Source: JAVBSN01 sp031556525 (GTDB taxonomy: Bacteria; Bacillota; Clostridia; Lachnospirales; Lachnospiraceae). From it: DNA of 64,000 nucleotides. The notes beneath the pieces are model-generated. The model searched no databases. It was given only the letters and a program-made list of their open reading frames with translations, and had not been told where the DNA came from. The DNA lies in contig JAVBSS010000014.1 in assembly GCA_031556525.1 (NCBI GenBank), positions 1 through 64,000 of the forward strand. Reading direction: 5' to 3'. Of the stretch, positions 37,741 to 46,113 are shown piece by piece (positions within the stretch are counted from its first letter, which is position 1; every line of letters begins with the position of its first letter). Position numbers and translations under genes: made by a program.

Positions 37741-38046
37741 TTAATATAATACATATTGATTAAAGTTTGTTATTAGAAAATCCGCAACTGCCATTCCCAT
37801 TGTAAATACTGATATTAAGCATATAAGCACGAGGGATACTGCATCGTAATGTATCTTGTCTGTATTATTTTTGAAATATGATACTAATACCTCTAGTCCT
37901 AATATCACTAGTATAAGAGGCCAAAATTTGAATATAAATCCATAAGTAATTGTATTTAAAAATAATTTCAATAAGAATACTACTCCAAATAATATTAATG
38001 AGAATCCAAATGTAAATGTTCCAATTTTTCTATTTGTTTTATTCAC
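37741..38046 (-). CDS. LiaI/LiaF-like membrane protein (DUF5668-type)
   Basis: 101 residues with three hydrophobic segments and FGFSLILFGVVFLLKLF and FKFWPLILVILGLEVL, patterns seen in LiaI-LiaF-like N-terminal domains. The start is GTG: AAGGGGG is 7 bases upstream and no in-frame ATG is nearby. The frame overlaps the upstream gene by 8 bases. As the last gene of the ECF sigma operon it may take part in envelope stress sensing. Confidence 0.8.
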   Translation of the reverse strand: MNKTNRKIGTFTFGFSLILFGVVFLLKLFLNTITYGFIFKFWPLILVILGLEVLVSYFKNNTDKIHYDAVSLVLICLISVFTMGMAVADFLITNFNQYVLY

Positions 38047-38623
38047 TAATATCCCCCTTTTCTATTTCTAAAACTTCTTCTTTCTTATCTTCTGTTTCAA
38101 TCATTTCTTCATTATCTAATTCGGTTTTCTTACCCATAATCAACCAAATACCAATAATGATTATTATAATAGCAAATATAAATTTAGGCATTTTTTCAAC
38201 ACCAAAGCTCCACACTGTATGCTTATAATTATCAGGAATAAATGCATATATTACATCCATTATATTTCTCCATAATGCACTTATACCTACGAATATGAAG
38301 ACTCCTGCTACTATTAGTCGTTGTTTACCTTTAAATAACTTATTAAGTCCACTATCATCACCAAAGAAACAATTGTCCTCTAAGCTATAGAATTCATCAT
38401 CAGAAAGTGCCGATTTATTATTCGCATCAAAGAATGATGCAAACCACCATATCATTGCTGCAAAACCCATTATATTCATACTCAACATATCAGCTAATGC
38501 TATAAATGCAAAGAATCCTACCATAAGGGATATTCCTTGTTTCATAAATCCCATATACATATGTCCTGCTCCTGGCATACATGAAAAACAAAATGTTAAA
38601 AACCTACTTTTCTTCTTTATCAT
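38039..38623 (-). CDS. Membrane protein with TM2-like motif
   Basis: 194 residues. FCFSCMPGAGHMYMGFMKQGISLM near the N-terminus is a TM2-like 'PGaGhmY' signature, followed by four hydrophobic segments and an acidic C-terminus. Third gene of the ECF sigma operon; GGAGG lies six bases before its ATG, inside the end of the anti-sigma gene. Possibly sensed or controlled by the sigma factor; reaction unknown. Confidence 0.82.
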   Translation of the reverse strand: MIKKKSRFLTFCFSCMPGAGHMYMGFMKQGISLMVGFFAFIALADMLSMNIMGFAAMIWWFASFFDANNKSALSDDEFYSLEDNCFFGDDSGLNKLFKGKQRLIVAGVFIFVGISALWRNIMDVIYAFIPDNYKHTVWSFGVEKMPKFIFAIIIIIIGIWLIMGKKTELDNEEMIETEDKKEEVLEIEKGDISE

Positions 38624-39062
38624 AATTTACCTCCAATTTTTCAAAAAACTCTTTTATTGATTTCTGTCCCTGTTCCATATATGTTTCTATCTCTATACCA
38701 ACATCATAATCTAATACGACATTCAGCTTCTCACTTGCTTCATTTATCTTATTAACATCCATAGAAAATATTAATACTATCGCTGCGGCACAGGATAATC
38801 CAACTCTTATGCAATAGCCGTTAAATGCTTTTTTCTTACTTATACTTTCCTTCTTAGTCTGTATAACTTTGGATTTTCGTACAATATTTTGCTTAAAATC
38901 TACAGGAGCACTTATTATATCTTCTTCGATACATCTTGCATAATCAGTAGCACATTTATCGCATATGCTTATATGCTCTAGTATATTTATATATTCATTT
39001 CCACTTGCCTTTCCTTTATAAAAACTAATTAGTTTGTGTTCTGATATATGTTCATTTTTCAT
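38604..39062 (-). CDS. Anti-sigma factor (zinc-finger type)
   Basis: 152 residues from the ATG at 39062. Zinc-binding anti-sigma pattern HKLISFYKGKAS...EHISICDKCATDYARC (His-x3-Cys-x2-Cys) near residues 30-45, one transmembrane helix near 88-108, then an outward C-terminal domain. It should hold the sigma factor at the membrane. The longer start at 39083 is rejected because AAAGGAG for the chosen ATG lies within it. Start and sigma stop share an ATGA overlap, implying tight coupling. Confidence 0.88.
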   Translation of the reverse strand: MKNEHISEHKLISFYKGKASGNEYINILEHISICDKCATDYARCIEEDIISAPVDFKQNIVRKSKVIQTKKESISKKKAFNGYCIRVGLSCAAAIVLIFSMDVNKINEASEKLNVVLDYDVGIEIETYMEQGQKSIKEFFEKLEVNYDKEEK

Positions 39063-39580
39063 GATAACTGCTCCTTTCTCCAAAGTTTTTTCAACATTCC
39101 TTTTGCTCTATATACTTGAGTCTGAATTGTCTTAACTGGTTTATCTTCTATTACTGCTATCTCAACTACTGTTATTTCCTCACAAAAATACTTAACTGCC
39201 ACTTGATCATAGGGTGGTTTTAGACTGCTACATAACTCATACAACCGTTCTTTCACCATATTATCAGCACATCTGTCTTCAATAGACATCTGTTCACTCT
39301 GAACATTTGTAAAATACTCATCCTCTGTTGGATATGTGTTTCTTGCTCCCCGTTTCACATAATCCAGACATTTATTAGTTGCTATCTTACATATCCATGC
39401 CTTTTCATTACCTCCTTTGAAGCTATCCATATTTCGATATGCCGAAAGGAAGGTGTCTTGGGCCAAATCTTCTGATTGGAAATAATCTTTAGTTATATTA
39501 TAACAGATAGAAAAAATCAAATTACTATATTTATCTATTAATTCCTCGAGGAATTTTTCTCTATCTATTGTCTCCACCAT
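39059..39580 (-). CDS. ECF RNA polymerase sigma factor
   Basis: 173 residues. Region 2 LIFSICYNITKDYFQSEDLAQDTFLSAYRN and region 4 VVEIAVIEDKPVKTIQTQVYRAKGMLKKLW are clear. It would direct RNA polymerase to an extracytoplasmic-stress-type regulon including its own operon (sigma, anti-sigma, TM2-like, LiaI-like). AGGAAAGG abuts the ATG. An upstream motif TTGAAG-N18-CGTTAT also occurs before the second ECF gene in this window. Confidence 0.93.
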   Translation of the reverse strand: MVETIDREKFLEELIDKYSNLIFSICYNITKDYFQSEDLAQDTFLSAYRNMDSFKGGNEKAWICKIATNKCLDYVKRGARNTYPTEDEYFTNVQSEQMSIEDRCADNMVKERLYELCSSLKPPYDQVAVKYFCEEITVVEIAVIEDKPVKTIQTQVYRAKGMLKKLWRKEQLS

Positions 39581-39595
39581 CCTTTCCTAATGTCT

Positions 39596-39625
39596 ATAAC
39601 GAGGTAGTGATTAAATATACTTCAA
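39596..39625 (-). promoter_or_regulatory. Putative ECF-type promoter of the first sigma operon
   Basis: Reverse strand TTGAAG (39625-39620), 18-base spacer, CGTTAT (39601-39596), 16 bases before the start codon. The same layout with TTGAAA stands before the second sigma gene (52480-52509). The very short leader here is odd and lowers confidence. Confidence 0.45.
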
Positions 39626-39682
39626 CTTTTTTCAAATTATATATTATTTTTTACTTGTTTAACAGTTTTAAAACAATTGCAT

Positions 39683-39719
39683 AGAAAAACGCACCCTTTA
39701 ACCTTAGTTAATAGGTGCG
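39683..39719 (-). terminator. Terminator of purE
   Basis: Imperfect stem CGCACCCTTTAA (39690-39701) / TTAATAGGTGCG (39708-39719), followed on the reverse strand by TTTTTC, 36 bases after the purE stop. Confidence 0.75.
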
Positions 39720-39754
39720 ATGTCCTCATACCATTTTATAAATTTTCACCTTAT

Positions 39755-40270
39755 TTACATTTGCTCTAAATATGAAGCGTATTTAATATCTTCTAACTTC
39801 GTAGCCTTTTCTTCCACCATTTCTTTTAATTCATCAGCATAATCAGCTACTTTCTTGCTTAGTTCTTCATTAGATGTTGCTACTATCTTAGCTGCAAGTA
39901 AGCCTGCGTTTAATGCTCCATTTATTGCTACTGTGGCTACTGGTATTCCTGGTGGCATTTGTACAATTGAATATAGAGAGTCAACTCCACCTAATGCTTT
40001 GGTCTGTACTGGAACTCCGATTACTGGTAATACTGTCATTGCCGCAACCATACCTGGTAAATGTGCTGCTCCACCTGCTCCTGCTATAATTACCTTTAAT
40101 CCTCTTTCTTTTGCTGACTTTGCATAATCAAACATTCTATCAGGTGTTCTATGAGCAGATACTACTGTTAATTCATATTCTACACCTAGCTTATCTAACA
40201 TTTGTGCCGCATTTGACATAACTGGAAGGTCTGAATCGCTTCCCATAATTATTCCTACTTCAACACTCAT
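39755..40270 (-). CDS. purE: N5-carboxyaminoimidazole ribonucleotide mutase
   Basis: 171 residues from the ATG at 40270 (longer frame to 40321 rejected: AAAGGAG lies within it). Motifs GSDSDLPVM, SAHRTPDRM and AGGAAHLPGM are invariant PurE features; it converts N5-CAIR to CAIR in purine synthesis. purK lies directly upstream, so the two enzymes act in sequence. Confidence 0.97.
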   Translation of the reverse strand: MSVEVGIIMGSDSDLPVMSNAAQMLDKLGVEYELTVVSAHRTPDRMFDYAKSAKERGLKVIIAGAGGAAHLPGMVAAMTVLPVIGVPVQTKALGGVDSLYSIVQMPPGIPVATVAINGALNAGLLAAKIVATSNEELSKKVADYADELKEMVEEKATKLEDIKYASYLEQM

Positions 40271-40329
40271 CTTACTATCTCCTTTAACAATGTATTTTCT
40301 TTCGTTCCTATCAACATTCATTAATCTAT

Positions 40330-41466
40330 CTAATTAACATCAAAATATATTGCTTCGTGGGCCTGTCTAACTTTAGCAGTTGCTTCTTCAATACTATTAT
40401 CAACAACTGTTATATGCCCCATCTTACGTCCTACAGATACTGTTTCCTTACCATACATGTGAACCTTAACATTACCATACTTATATGCTTCATCTAATCC
40501 CATAAGATTAGCTGGTCCATTTACAACTCCAATTATATTCTTCATAACTGTTGGTTTAATAAGTGATGTATCACCAAGTGGAAGACCAAGTATTGCTCTT
40601 ATATGATTTTCATATTGGCTTGTTACACAACCTTCAATTGTATAGTGACCTGAGTTGTGTGGTCTAGGTGCTAATTCATTTACTAGCACTTCTCCATCTT
40701 TAGTTACAAATAACTCTATACATAACATTCCATATGCATTAAATGCCTTTACTGCTCGTCTTGCTACATCCATAGCTTGATTAGTTGAGTCTTCACTAAT
40801 TAATGCTGGAACATAAGTCTCATCTAATATATTATCTTTATGAACATTCTCTGCTATAGGAAATACTTCAACATCTCCGTTAGTGCTTTGACATACTAAC
40901 ACAGATACTTCTTTTTCAAAATCAACAAATTCTTCAACCATAAGAGGAAGTTTTCCTGCACCGAGTGTATTATAAGCATCTTCATAATCTGCTTCTGATC
41001 GAACTACGTAATTTCCTTTTCCATCATATCCACCAGTACAAGTCTTAAGTAACATTGGAAATCCATATAATTCATGTGCCTTTGTTAATTCTTCATACGA
41101 ATTAATTGATACAAATCCTCTTACTGGAAGGTCATGATCTCGTAGCCATACTTTTTGATTATACTTATTCTGTATGTGTAATAGAGTTTCACTAGATGGA
41201 TATACTTTGTATCCCTTTTTCTCCATCTCTTGTAATGCTACTACATTAATATGCTCAAATTCATAAGTTACTACGTCAACCTTGCTTGCAAGTTCATGCA
41301 TTGCATCCATATCATCAAAGCCTGCTATTATATGCTCATCAGCAATACTGTGAGCTGGACAATTAAGGGTAGGGTCCAGTATAACAAAATAATAATCAAG
41401 ACGCTTTGCATCTAATATCATCATCTTTCCTAATTGTCCACCACCAACTATACCTATTTTCTTCAT
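40330..41466 (-). CDS. purK: N5-carboxyaminoimidazole ribonucleotide synthase
   Basis: 378 residues, ATP-grasp fold with N-terminal GGGQLGKMM, central LKTCTGGYDGKGNYVV (carboxylase-like ATP loop) and NELAPRPHNSGHYTIEGC. It makes N5-CAIR from AIR, ATP and bicarbonate, the substrate of PurE downstream. A gap of about 60 bases to purE indicates one transcript. No purine riboswitch is visible upstream. Confidence 0.97.
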   Translation of the reverse strand: MKKIGIVGGGQLGKMMILDAKRLDYYFVILDPTLNCPAHSIADEHIIAGFDDMDAMHELASKVDVVTYEFEHINVVALQEMEKKGYKVYPSSETLLHIQNKYNQKVWLRDHDLPVRGFVSINSYEELTKAHELYGFPMLLKTCTGGYDGKGNYVVRSEADYEDAYNTLGAGKLPLMVEEFVDFEKEVSVLVCQSTNGDVEVFPIAENVHKDNILDETYVPALISEDSTNQAMDVARRAVKAFNAYGMLCIELFVTKDGEVLVNELAPRPHNSGHYTIEGCVTSQYENHIRAILGLPLGDTSLIKPTVMKNIIGVVNGPANLMGLDEAYKYGNVKVHMYGKETVSVGRKMGHITVVDNSIEEATAKVRQAHEAIYFDVN

Positions 41467-41480
41467 GTGTATATCTCTCC

Positions 41481-43526
41481 TTAAATAAATGGTTTATTTA
41501 ATTCCTGCGTACCTTCTAGTACGAATCTTCCTTTATCAATTATCCTAACTACAACTCCATCCTCATGTATAGATTCAATATAATCTAACTCATCATAAGG
41601 TATTGTTATATCTGTGTGACAGTTAAAATATGCCTTGCTCTCATCTTCTTTTCTAAGAATTGAACATTCATTTTCCTTGGCAACTATTTCTTTGCCATCT
41701 GGATTATATAACTTAACTTCCTCTGCATGACTATAACAAGTATCTCCTACTGCAAAATGAGGCCCCATCTTCTCTACTATTAATATTGGGAGTTTATATA
41801 CTATATCATATTTATTTGCCATTACATAAGCGGTTGTATTAGTACCTACGGCAAATTCACCTATTGGAAGTGTTTCTCTATTGAACATAAGATTTTCTTT
41901 TATAAAATTCTTATTTGCTTCTTCGTTATCAAAATTCTTACAAGTATATTCTGCTATCATTCCATCTTTAAAGGTTAACATAATATCTTTGTACTTCAAT
42001 TCGCCTAAATATACTTCACTTACATGTAATATGCCATTAGTTCCTGTAAGCTTTGGTGATGTAAATACTTCTCCTACAGGTATATTTACGTCTGCCAAAC
42101 AATTCTCAAAGTTTGTTTCCTTATCTGGATTGTTAAGCTTATTCATATTAACTGTAATATCTGTTTTATTAGAACCTGAACCAACTACTCTTACTGATAC
42201 TGCCTTATCAAGTTCATCAATTATTGATTGCTGAATACTTTTATAAGTCTCAACATCAAGAGTATTTACTTTTACTATTTCTTCAAATATCTCCTCATAG
42301 TTATCACCTATATCTGGCAACGGATATGCTATTATAGTAAAGCTATATTCATCATGAGGTATATATTCATTAACTATCTTAGAGCTTTCACTGGTATAAT
42401 TAACACTTAATTCTTGTTGCTTTTTATCCAGTTTTATACCCTCTTCTCTATTAATCGGATCAAAAGGTTTCTCACCAAATGTCTCTATTACGGCTGGGCC
42501 TGCATAAGCCTTTGCCATATCCTTATATTCTTCATAAGCACATTTTGACACATCTATCTTACGCTGAATAAATGCTTTATCCATAAATATTGCTTCATCC
42601 ATGCGATGATCATAATCAAACTGCCTATTAGGACTTGTACTTACATATCCTGATTTAATAGTTAGTTTTCTATTTACTCTATTAACTGCAGCCCTATATA
42701 AAACTGGTCTAAGACCCATCTTGTCAAATTGTTCTATAGCTGCACGTACTAATCTTTCTTGTCCTATATTGTATCTAATATTAATTGTAGATTTACTGCT
42801 TAATGGAACACTAGAATTAATATCATATCCAACTCTAAATCCCTCTGTAAACGTTCTCGCTAGAGAATCTATCTTATCCTCTGACAATGAATTAAGAAAC
42901 TTTGCTGTTCCTATCTCATTATTTGAAATATACTCACCATAGCTATATAGATATCTAATATCGGATAAATCTGAATCCATAACAATATTAGTAGCAAAAT
43001 TCAAGCTACTATCAAGTATCTCCCTAATTCTATAGCTAACAGTTATATCACTATAATCACTTACAAAATAATATATAGCTTCTCTAATATCTTCTATATC
43101 AAGATCATCTTCAATTATATTATATATCTGAACTAATAACTCCATATGAATAACCATATCTTCTAATCTTGATTCATATGCATATACTATTAACCCTCTT
43201 ATTTCTGTATATAAAAAGCTTAACGCCTGACCATATCCATCTCCTAGTACACTAACTGCATATACCGGATTAGCATAACTAGTACCATAATTCTCTGGCA
43301 TTATATCTTCATATAATTCTCTATTTAATTTTCCTAACTCGTCTAAACCTAATACATTTATCTTATCTGCTATTACTTCTTCATATAATCTATTTATCAT
43401 AAATATGAATTCAGATGTTTTTCTAAAGTAGTCTTTATATACTTCTTTCACTTCTGGATTTTCAAATATCTCTTCTATACGTTCTAGAACTAACTCATAT
43501 CTCTCTTCTAATATATTGTCTTCCAT
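41481..43526 (-). CDS. M29-type aminopeptidase with long N-terminal extension
   Basis: 681 residues. The C-terminal half carries M29 thermophilic-metalloprotease features: GEVFTSP, EFAVGTNT, HFAVGDTCYSHAEE and HTDITIPYDEL with candidate metal ligands (Glu, Glu, His, His, Asp). The first 300 residues are acidic, helical, with no motif I know, and are about as large as a whole aminopeptidase (M29 enzymes are usually near 400). This fused form appears in related clostridia. It stands 15 bases before purK in the same direction, so may be cotranscribed with the purine genes without a clear reason. Confidence 0.88.
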   Translation of the reverse strand: MEDNILEERYELVLERIEEIFENPEVKEVYKDYFRKTSEFIFMINRLYEEVIADKINVLGLDELGKLNRELYEDIMPENYGTSYANPVYAVSVLGDGYGQALSFLYTEIRGLIVYAYESRLEDMVIHMELLVQIYNIIEDDLDIEDIREAIYYFVSDYSDITVSYRIREILDSSLNFATNIVMDSDLSDIRYLYSYGEYISNNEIGTAKFLNSLSEDKIDSLARTFTEGFRVGYDINSSVPLSSKSTINIRYNIGQERLVRAAIEQFDKMGLRPVLYRAAVNRVNRKLTIKSGYVSTSPNRQFDYDHRMDEAIFMDKAFIQRKIDVSKCAYEEYKDMAKAYAGPAVIETFGEKPFDPINREEGIKLDKKQQELSVNYTSESSKIVNEYIPHDEYSFTIIAYPLPDIGDNYEEIFEEIVKVNTLDVETYKSIQQSIIDELDKAVSVRVVGSGSNKTDITVNMNKLNNPDKETNFENCLADVNIPVGEVFTSPKLTGTNGILHVSEVYLGELKYKDIMLTFKDGMIAEYTCKNFDNEEANKNFIKENLMFNRETLPIGEFAVGTNTTAYVMANKYDIVYKLPILIVEKMGPHFAVGDTCYSHAEEVKLYNPDGKEIVAKENECSILRKEDESKAYFNCHTDITIPYDELDYIESIHEDGVVVRIIDKGRFVLEGTQELNKPFI

Positions 43527-43563
43527 ATACCATACCTTCCAATGCTATTAATAATATCTATTA

Positions 43564-44160
43564 TTAATCTATATCACCAATTATATTTTTCTTGGCAACA
43601 TTTTCATCTATGAGTTCTTCACAATACGACCACAGTACCTCAGAACCTTTTGGTGTATTAACATTTCTATTAATAATCTGTTCTTTTTTTACTTCGTGTT
43701 CTCTCCAAGCTCTACCGTTAGTAATATCATTTAGTAGTATTGGCTGTATCTTATCAAGGGAATTAGCAAACTTTGCTTCTGCTGTAATTCCTTCTTCAAA
43801 TTCATCCCATAAACTTCTGTAATATATGGCTTGATCTTCTGGTAGTATATTAAATATCCTATCTGCTGCTGCTTTCTCTCTTGCTTCTTTTGTAGCATTT
43901 CCTACTGTATCATATGCATAAGTATCTCCTGCATCAATTTCTACAACATCATGAATGAGAACCATTGCCATTACCTTTAGTTTATCAATTGGTTCATTAG
44001 AATATTCATCAAGCAGCATAGTCATAAGTGCTAAATGCCATGAATGTTCAGCATCATTTTCTTGCTTACTGTTATCTGCTACATAAGTTTGTCTTTTGAT
44101 ATATTTTAACTTGTCCAATTCAAGAACAAATTCTATCTGCTTTTTTAATCTATCATCCAT
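43564..44160 (-). CDS. HD-domain hydrolase (YfbR/HDDC2-like)
   Basis: 198 residues. NDAEHSWHLALMTM supplies the first His, VLIHDVVEIDAGD the His-Asp pair, and ANSLDKIQPILLNDI the final Asp of the HD metal site, as in YfbR-type 5'-nucleotidases. It would hydrolyse deoxynucleoside monophosphates or similar; the substrate is not fixed by sequence. AGGAGAG precedes the ATG. Confidence 0.92.
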   Translation of the reverse strand: MDDRLKKQIEFVLELDKLKYIKRQTYVADNSKQENDAEHSWHLALMTMLLDEYSNEPIDKLKVMAMVLIHDVVEIDAGDTYAYDTVGNATKEAREKAAADRIFNILPEDQAIYYRSLWDEFEEGITAEAKFANSLDKIQPILLNDITNGRAWREHEVKKEQIINRNVNTPKGSEVLWSYCEELIDENVAKKNIIGDID

Positions 44161-44169
44161 AGCTCTCTC

Positions 44170-44493
44170 CTACACAAACATAGACACAATACCAATTACA
44201 AGTACTATGATGTATAAAAATGTACTTATGGCACTCATTACTATGCCACCTCTCTTAGCTGTCATAAATCCGCCGTCTTCTTTCCATTTCTCAACAGCAA
44301 ATACAAATGCACATATACTTGCCAATGCTCCGCCAATACCTATAATTCCATACATCTTAGATGCTGTTCCTTCTGTCACAACACCTCTGACAATGCATAT
44401 TACAAGTATAATATATGATATTGCACAAAGTATTATTGATATTACTCCATCCAATGACTTCGGTTCTTCTTGATAGTTACTTCCATCGTACAT
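44170..44493 (-). CDS. Small membrane protein with four hydrophobic segments (possibly DUF6142)
   Basis: 107 residues, polar N-terminus then about three or four hydrophobic segments; TAKRGGIVMSAIST is reminiscent of a clostridial small-membrane family (DUF6142, from memory). AAGGAAGTG precedes the ATG. It lies between the VanZ-like and HD genes in a leftward run with gaps under 20 bases. No role known. Confidence 0.75.
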   Translation of the reverse strand: MYDGSNYQEEPKSLDGVISIILCAISYIILVICIVRGVVTEGTASKMYGIIGIGGALASICAFVFAVEKWKEDGGFMTAKRGGIVMSAISTFLYIIVLVIGIVSMFV

Positions 44494-44509
44494 ATTATCA
44501 CTTCCTTAA

Positions 44510-44998
44510 TTATTTCTTAGACTTGGTTTTCTTCTTGTTTTTCTTATTAAATAATTTATAAATTCCCCTTAATATAGCATAACATATATATCCTAATAAT
44601 CCACCCAATGTATTTAATATTAAATCATCTACATCAAATACACCTATCCTAGTTATAAGCTGCACACTCTCAATTATAAGACTAAATAAAAATGTATAGA
44701 ATGTGGCTATAAACCATCCTGTTTTCTTGTTTCTTACCCACCTAAGTAATGCTCCAAAAGGCATAAATGCAACAACATTTCCTGCTACATTTATAAATAT
44801 ATCCATAAAACTTAAATTACTAGCAAGAAATCTCTTAATTTCCAGAAACGGTGTAAGATTATATCTATATGTTGAATACCCCTCAACTCTACTAAACCCA
44901 TCACTTAAAAATACAAAATAAGCCAACACACATACATATAGCATGAATAATAGTACACATATCGCCCTCATATTTTTTTGATTTAAATGTTTCGCCAT
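44510..44998 (-). CDS. VanZ-family membrane protein
   Basis: 162 residues: LYVCVLAYFVFLSDGF at the N-terminus, NLTPFLEIKRFL, the VanZ segment VGNVVAFMPFGALLRWV and TRIGVFDVDDLILNTLGGLLGYI. The last pair of motifs defines the family, named from VanZ of teicoplanin resistance but widespread without such a role. Very basic C-terminus (KKNKKKTKSKK). Confidence 0.92.
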   Translation of the reverse strand: MAKHLNQKNMRAICVLLFMLYVCVLAYFVFLSDGFSRVEGYSTYRYNLTPFLEIKRFLASNLSFMDIFINVAGNVVAFMPFGALLRWVRNKKTGWFIATFYTFLFSLIIESVQLITRIGVFDVDDLILNTLGGLLGYICYAILRGIYKLFNKKNKKKTKSKK

Positions 44999-45295
44999 AT
45001 TTTCATTTCCTTCTAAACAAATTATTTAAATAATACCATAATACTAGGCTAGTTTCTACTATTTTTATTTAATATCTATATTATGTATTTCTTACATTTA
45101 TATTTCAATCTTACTACTTTTATTTTATAACACATATTTATATTGTATTATTACATAGTTATTATCTTATTAAACTTAATACTTTCTTTACATTTACTTA
45201 ACTGTATACTTATTTTTGTTTTATATCATATATTGAAAGTTGAAGTAACTTATTAATAAGAATCGTTTATTTTAATGAAAGTATTTATTTTTTTA

Positions 45296-45324
45296 TTGAC
45301 AGTCACCCTGCAAGGTGATATGGT
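45296..45324 (+). promoter_or_regulatory. Promoter of the MacAB-like operon with palindromic operator
   Basis: -35 TTGACA (45296-45301), exactly 17 bases, -10 TATGGT (45319-45324). The 16-base stretch TCACCCTGCAAGGTGA (45303-45318), palindromic except for one pair, fills the spacer. The region downstream also holds GTTAATTAC twice (45323-45331 and 45349-45357 approximately). This gap, 44999-45392, otherwise is A/T-rich with no gene. Confidence 0.7.
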
Positions 45325-45392
45325 TAATTACATAAGTAACTAACCATTGTTAATTACTATTACTTTATATTTTTTATGAAAGGAGTTTTAAC

Positions 45393-46082
45393 TTGGATAC
45401 TTTAGTACATATTGAAAATATTATGAAAATATATAATCCAGGAGAAAATGAAGTTCGTGCATTAGATAATATATCTTTAGATATTAACCCAGGAGAATTC
45501 GTTGCCATTATTGGTCAATCTGGTTCTGGCAAATCTACGCTTATGAATATGCTAGGCTGCTTAGATGTTCCTACCTCTGGTAAATATATTCTTTCAGGAG
45601 AAGATGTCTCCCACATGAGTGACAATCAATTATCTGATATACGAAACCAACAAATAGGATTTATATTTCAAGGATTTAATCTAATTCCCAATCTAACCGC
45701 TATTGAAAATGTAGAACTTCCACTAATATACAGAGGACTGCCTGCTAATGAGCGTCATGAACTAGCGCTTGAAGCACTAACCATGGTTGGACTTGAAAAC
45801 AGAGTAAAACACAAACCGTCCGAGATGAGTGGTGGCCAACAACAAAGAGTTGCCATAGCAAGAGCTATAGCTGCTAAACCACCTGTTATTCTAGCTGACG
45901 AACCAACTGGTAATCTAGATTCTTCGTCAACAAAGGATATAATGAACATTCTTCATCAACTTCATGAAGACGGAAGAACAATTATTCTTATTACTCATGA
46001 TGACCAAATAGCTTCTAATGCTAAACGTGTTATTAAAATAATGGATGTAAAAATAGAATCTGATACAATAAAAGAAAATTAA
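45393..46082 (+). CDS. MacB/LolD-type ABC transporter ATP-binding protein
   Basis: 229 residues. Walker A GQSGSGKST near residue 38-46, signature MSGGQQQRVAIARA, Walker B VILADEPTGNLDSSS. The start is TTG, backed by AAAGGAG at seven bases; no in-frame ATG is close. First gene of the three-gene exporter operon with the MacA-like adaptor and MacB-like permease. Confidence 0.95.
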   Translation: MDTLVHIENIMKIYNPGENEVRALDNISLDINPGEFVAIIGQSGSGKSTLMNMLGCLDVPTSGKYILSGEDVSHMSDNQLSDIRNQQIGFIFQGFNLIPNLTAIENVELPLIYRGLPANERHELALEALTMVGLENRVKHKPSEMSGGQQQRVAIARAIAAKPPVILADEPTGNLDSSSTKDIMNILHQLHEDGRTIILITHDDQIASNAKRVIKIMDVKIESDTIKEN

Positions 46083-46113
46083 TTAACTATATAATCAAGG
46101 AGGAATTAATACT

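Noticed and set aside
39653..39720. Purine riboswitch near purE
   Set aside because: It lies downstream of purE and has a hairpin plus T run, so it is a terminator; no aptamer-like fold before purK.
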